The notes below the pieces were generated by a model. The model was not told the origin of the DNA, searched no databases, and saw only the letters and a program-made list of their open reading frames with translations. 64,000 nt of DNA from Paraburkholderia tropica (lineage in GTDB: Bacteria > Pseudomonadota > Gammaproteobacteria > Burkholderiales > Burkholderiaceae), in assembly GCF_900109265.1 (NCBI RefSeq), contig NZ_FNZM01000017.1, positions 1 through 64,000 on the forward strand. Reading direction: 5' to 3'. Below, in pieces: positions 63,046 through 64,000 of this stretch (positions are counted from its first letter, which is position 1; each line of letters begins with the position of its first letter). The translations under genes were made by a program, and so were the position numbers.

Positions 63046-64000
63046 CGGGCGGCTCCACCAGCGCCCCGGCGCGCGGCTCGGGATTCGCGCCGCCGTGCTG
63101 ACGCTCGATCCAGTTGCGGCGATCCTCGCGCGGCGTCACGCCGAAGCGCTCGCGATACGCGTTCGAAAAATGCGCCGCCGACGAAAACCCGCACGCGAGG
63201 CTGATCTGCACCACCGACTTGCTGGTGCGCTGCAACTGCGAGCGCGCCTTCGCGAGCCGCAGGCCGAGGTAGTACTTCGACGGCATCGCGTTCAGATACT
63301 GCCGGAACAGGCGTTCGAGCTGACGGCGCGAGACGCCCACGTGCCCGGCGATCTCGTCGGTCGTGAGCGGATCCTCGATGTTCGCTTCCATCAGCATGAG
63401 CGCGTCGTTCAGGCGCGGATGGCGCTCGCCGGGCGCGGTCACGAACGGAATGCGCTGACGCTCGTCGCCGCCGCGCAGCGCGCTCGCGCCCATCGCGTCG
63501 GCGATGCGGTCCACGAGTTCGGGGCCGTGCTCGCGACCGATCATCGCCAGCATGAAGTCGAGCGTCGCCTGGCCGCCCGCGCAGGTCGCGCGATCGCGGT
63601 CGATCTCGTAGAGATGCTGCGTGACGATGGTGCGCTCGAACTGCTCGGCGAACTGCTGGTACGTCTCCCAGTTCACGGCCACGCGATAGCCCTGCAACTG
63701 CCCGGCCATCGCGAGCCACCAGACGCCGTGATGAATGCCGGTGACGAGCGGCGTGCGCGGCCCGAGGCGCGCGAGGCTCGCGAGAAACAGGCGATAGTCG
63801 GCGAACTGCTGATAGCGCTCGGTCACGACGATCAGCCAGTCGCACGCGAGCGCGTCGCCGAAGGTGCCGTCGGCGGGCCACTGCGCGCCGCCCGCGAGCG
63901 GCACGGGCCGGCCGTTCCACGAGTACATCTGCCAGCGGTAGAGCGCGCGGCCGTCGATCTCGTTGGCGAGATTGAGCGCGTCGACGATCGGGCCCACGCC
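63035..64000 (-). CDS. ArgR-type AraC/GlxA transcriptional regulator, N terminus cut by window edge
   Basis: The visible ~321 residues lack the start. The N-terminal part is a DJ-1/PfpI-like (GATase1) domain ('TPLVTGIHHGVWWLAMAGQL') and the C-terminal ~100 residues are an AraC-type double helix-turn-helix ('TTDEIAGHVGVSRRQLERLF', then SVVQISLACGFSSAAHFSNAYRERFGVTPRE). This architecture is that of the Pseudomonas ArgR (not E. coli ArgR), which activates arginine catabolism. It lies upstream of astC on the same strand, so it probably controls the ast operon and responds to arginine (inference). The short tail after the HTH is Pro/Glu-rich. Confidence 0.9.
   Translation of the reverse strand, partial: GVGPIVDALNLANEIDGRALYRWQMYSWNGRPVPLAGGAQWPADGTFGDALACDWLIVVTERYQQFADYRLFLASLARLGPRTPLVTGIHHGVWWLAMAGQLQGYRVAVNWETYQQFAEQFERTIVTQHLYEIDRDRATCAGGQATLDFMLAMIGREHGPELVDRIADAMGASALRGGDERQRIPFVTAPGERHPRLNDALMLMEANIEDPLTTDEIAGHVGVSRRQLERLFRQYLNAMPSKYYLGLRLAKARSQLQRTSKSVVQISLACGFSSAAHFSNAYRERFGVTPREDRRNWIERQHGGANPEPRAGALVEPPERD

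Overview
The window is a high-GC (roughly two-thirds G+C), densely packed stretch of chromosome. Gene content and order point to a Burkholderia-type betaproteobacterium (Burkholderia sensu lato). Pointers are the rimP-nusA-infB-rbfA-truB translation operon next to emrAB, the complete arginine succinyltransferase (AST) pathway with both transferase subunits, and long Ala/Gly-rich tails on RluB and ScpB. Genus is inferred; no rRNA or tRNA gene was found.

Layout. 1-2.0 kb: end of emrA and all of emrB (drug efflux). 2.2-12.3 kb, minus strand: scpB, rluB, a candidate small RNA, then the rimP-nusA-infB-rbfA-truB operon. 12.7-19.7 kb: an aminotransferase, a LysR regulator, a truncated IS5-like DNA-binding protein, several small secreted or unknown proteins, a DUF218 membrane protein and arfB. 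19.9-27.3 kb: membrane proteins (VC0807 type, FUSC type, MscS type) and an Lrp-type regulator divergent from a cysteine-dioxygenase-like gene. 27.6-31.1 kb: an Rrf2 regulator with its likely target oxidoreductase, a lipoprotein, an acetyltransferase, a PfpI/DJ-1 protein and a small membrane protein. 31.2-34.6 kb: an orphan histidine kinase divergent from an ammonium transporter with a sigma-54-like promoter. 34.6-35.5 kb: an intergenic region with two candidate small RNAs in tandem. 35.5-44.7 kb: an IclR regulator and mdtABC (RND efflux). 44.7-47.1 kb: small envelope proteins and a periplasmic-type peroxiredoxin. 47.3-54.0 kb: four signalling genes built from EAL, GGDEF, PAS and HDOD domains. 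54.4-64.0 kb: an amino-acid binding protein and astE-astB-astD-astA-aruF-astC, preceded by an AraC/GlxA-type ArgR regulator cut by the window edge.

How the parts fit. The AST genes form one degradative operon (arginine to glutamate plus succinate, releasing ammonia). The ArgR-type gene at the edge is its probable activator, and the periplasmic binding protein downstream probably feeds it basic amino acids. The ammonium transporter with a sigma-54-like promoter fits the same nitrogen economy. The EAL/HDOD cluster looks like a c-di-GMP or motility-linked signalling block, and a sigma-28-like promoter precedes its GGDEF-EAL gene.

Most notable sequence signals: three candidate terminator-ended small RNAs, a paired 17-bp operator around the Rrf2 gene and its target, a 14-bp leader hairpin covering a ribosome binding site at 30.8 kb, and a domesticated-looking IS5 fragment. 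No CRISPR array, complete insertion sequence or prophage was seen.
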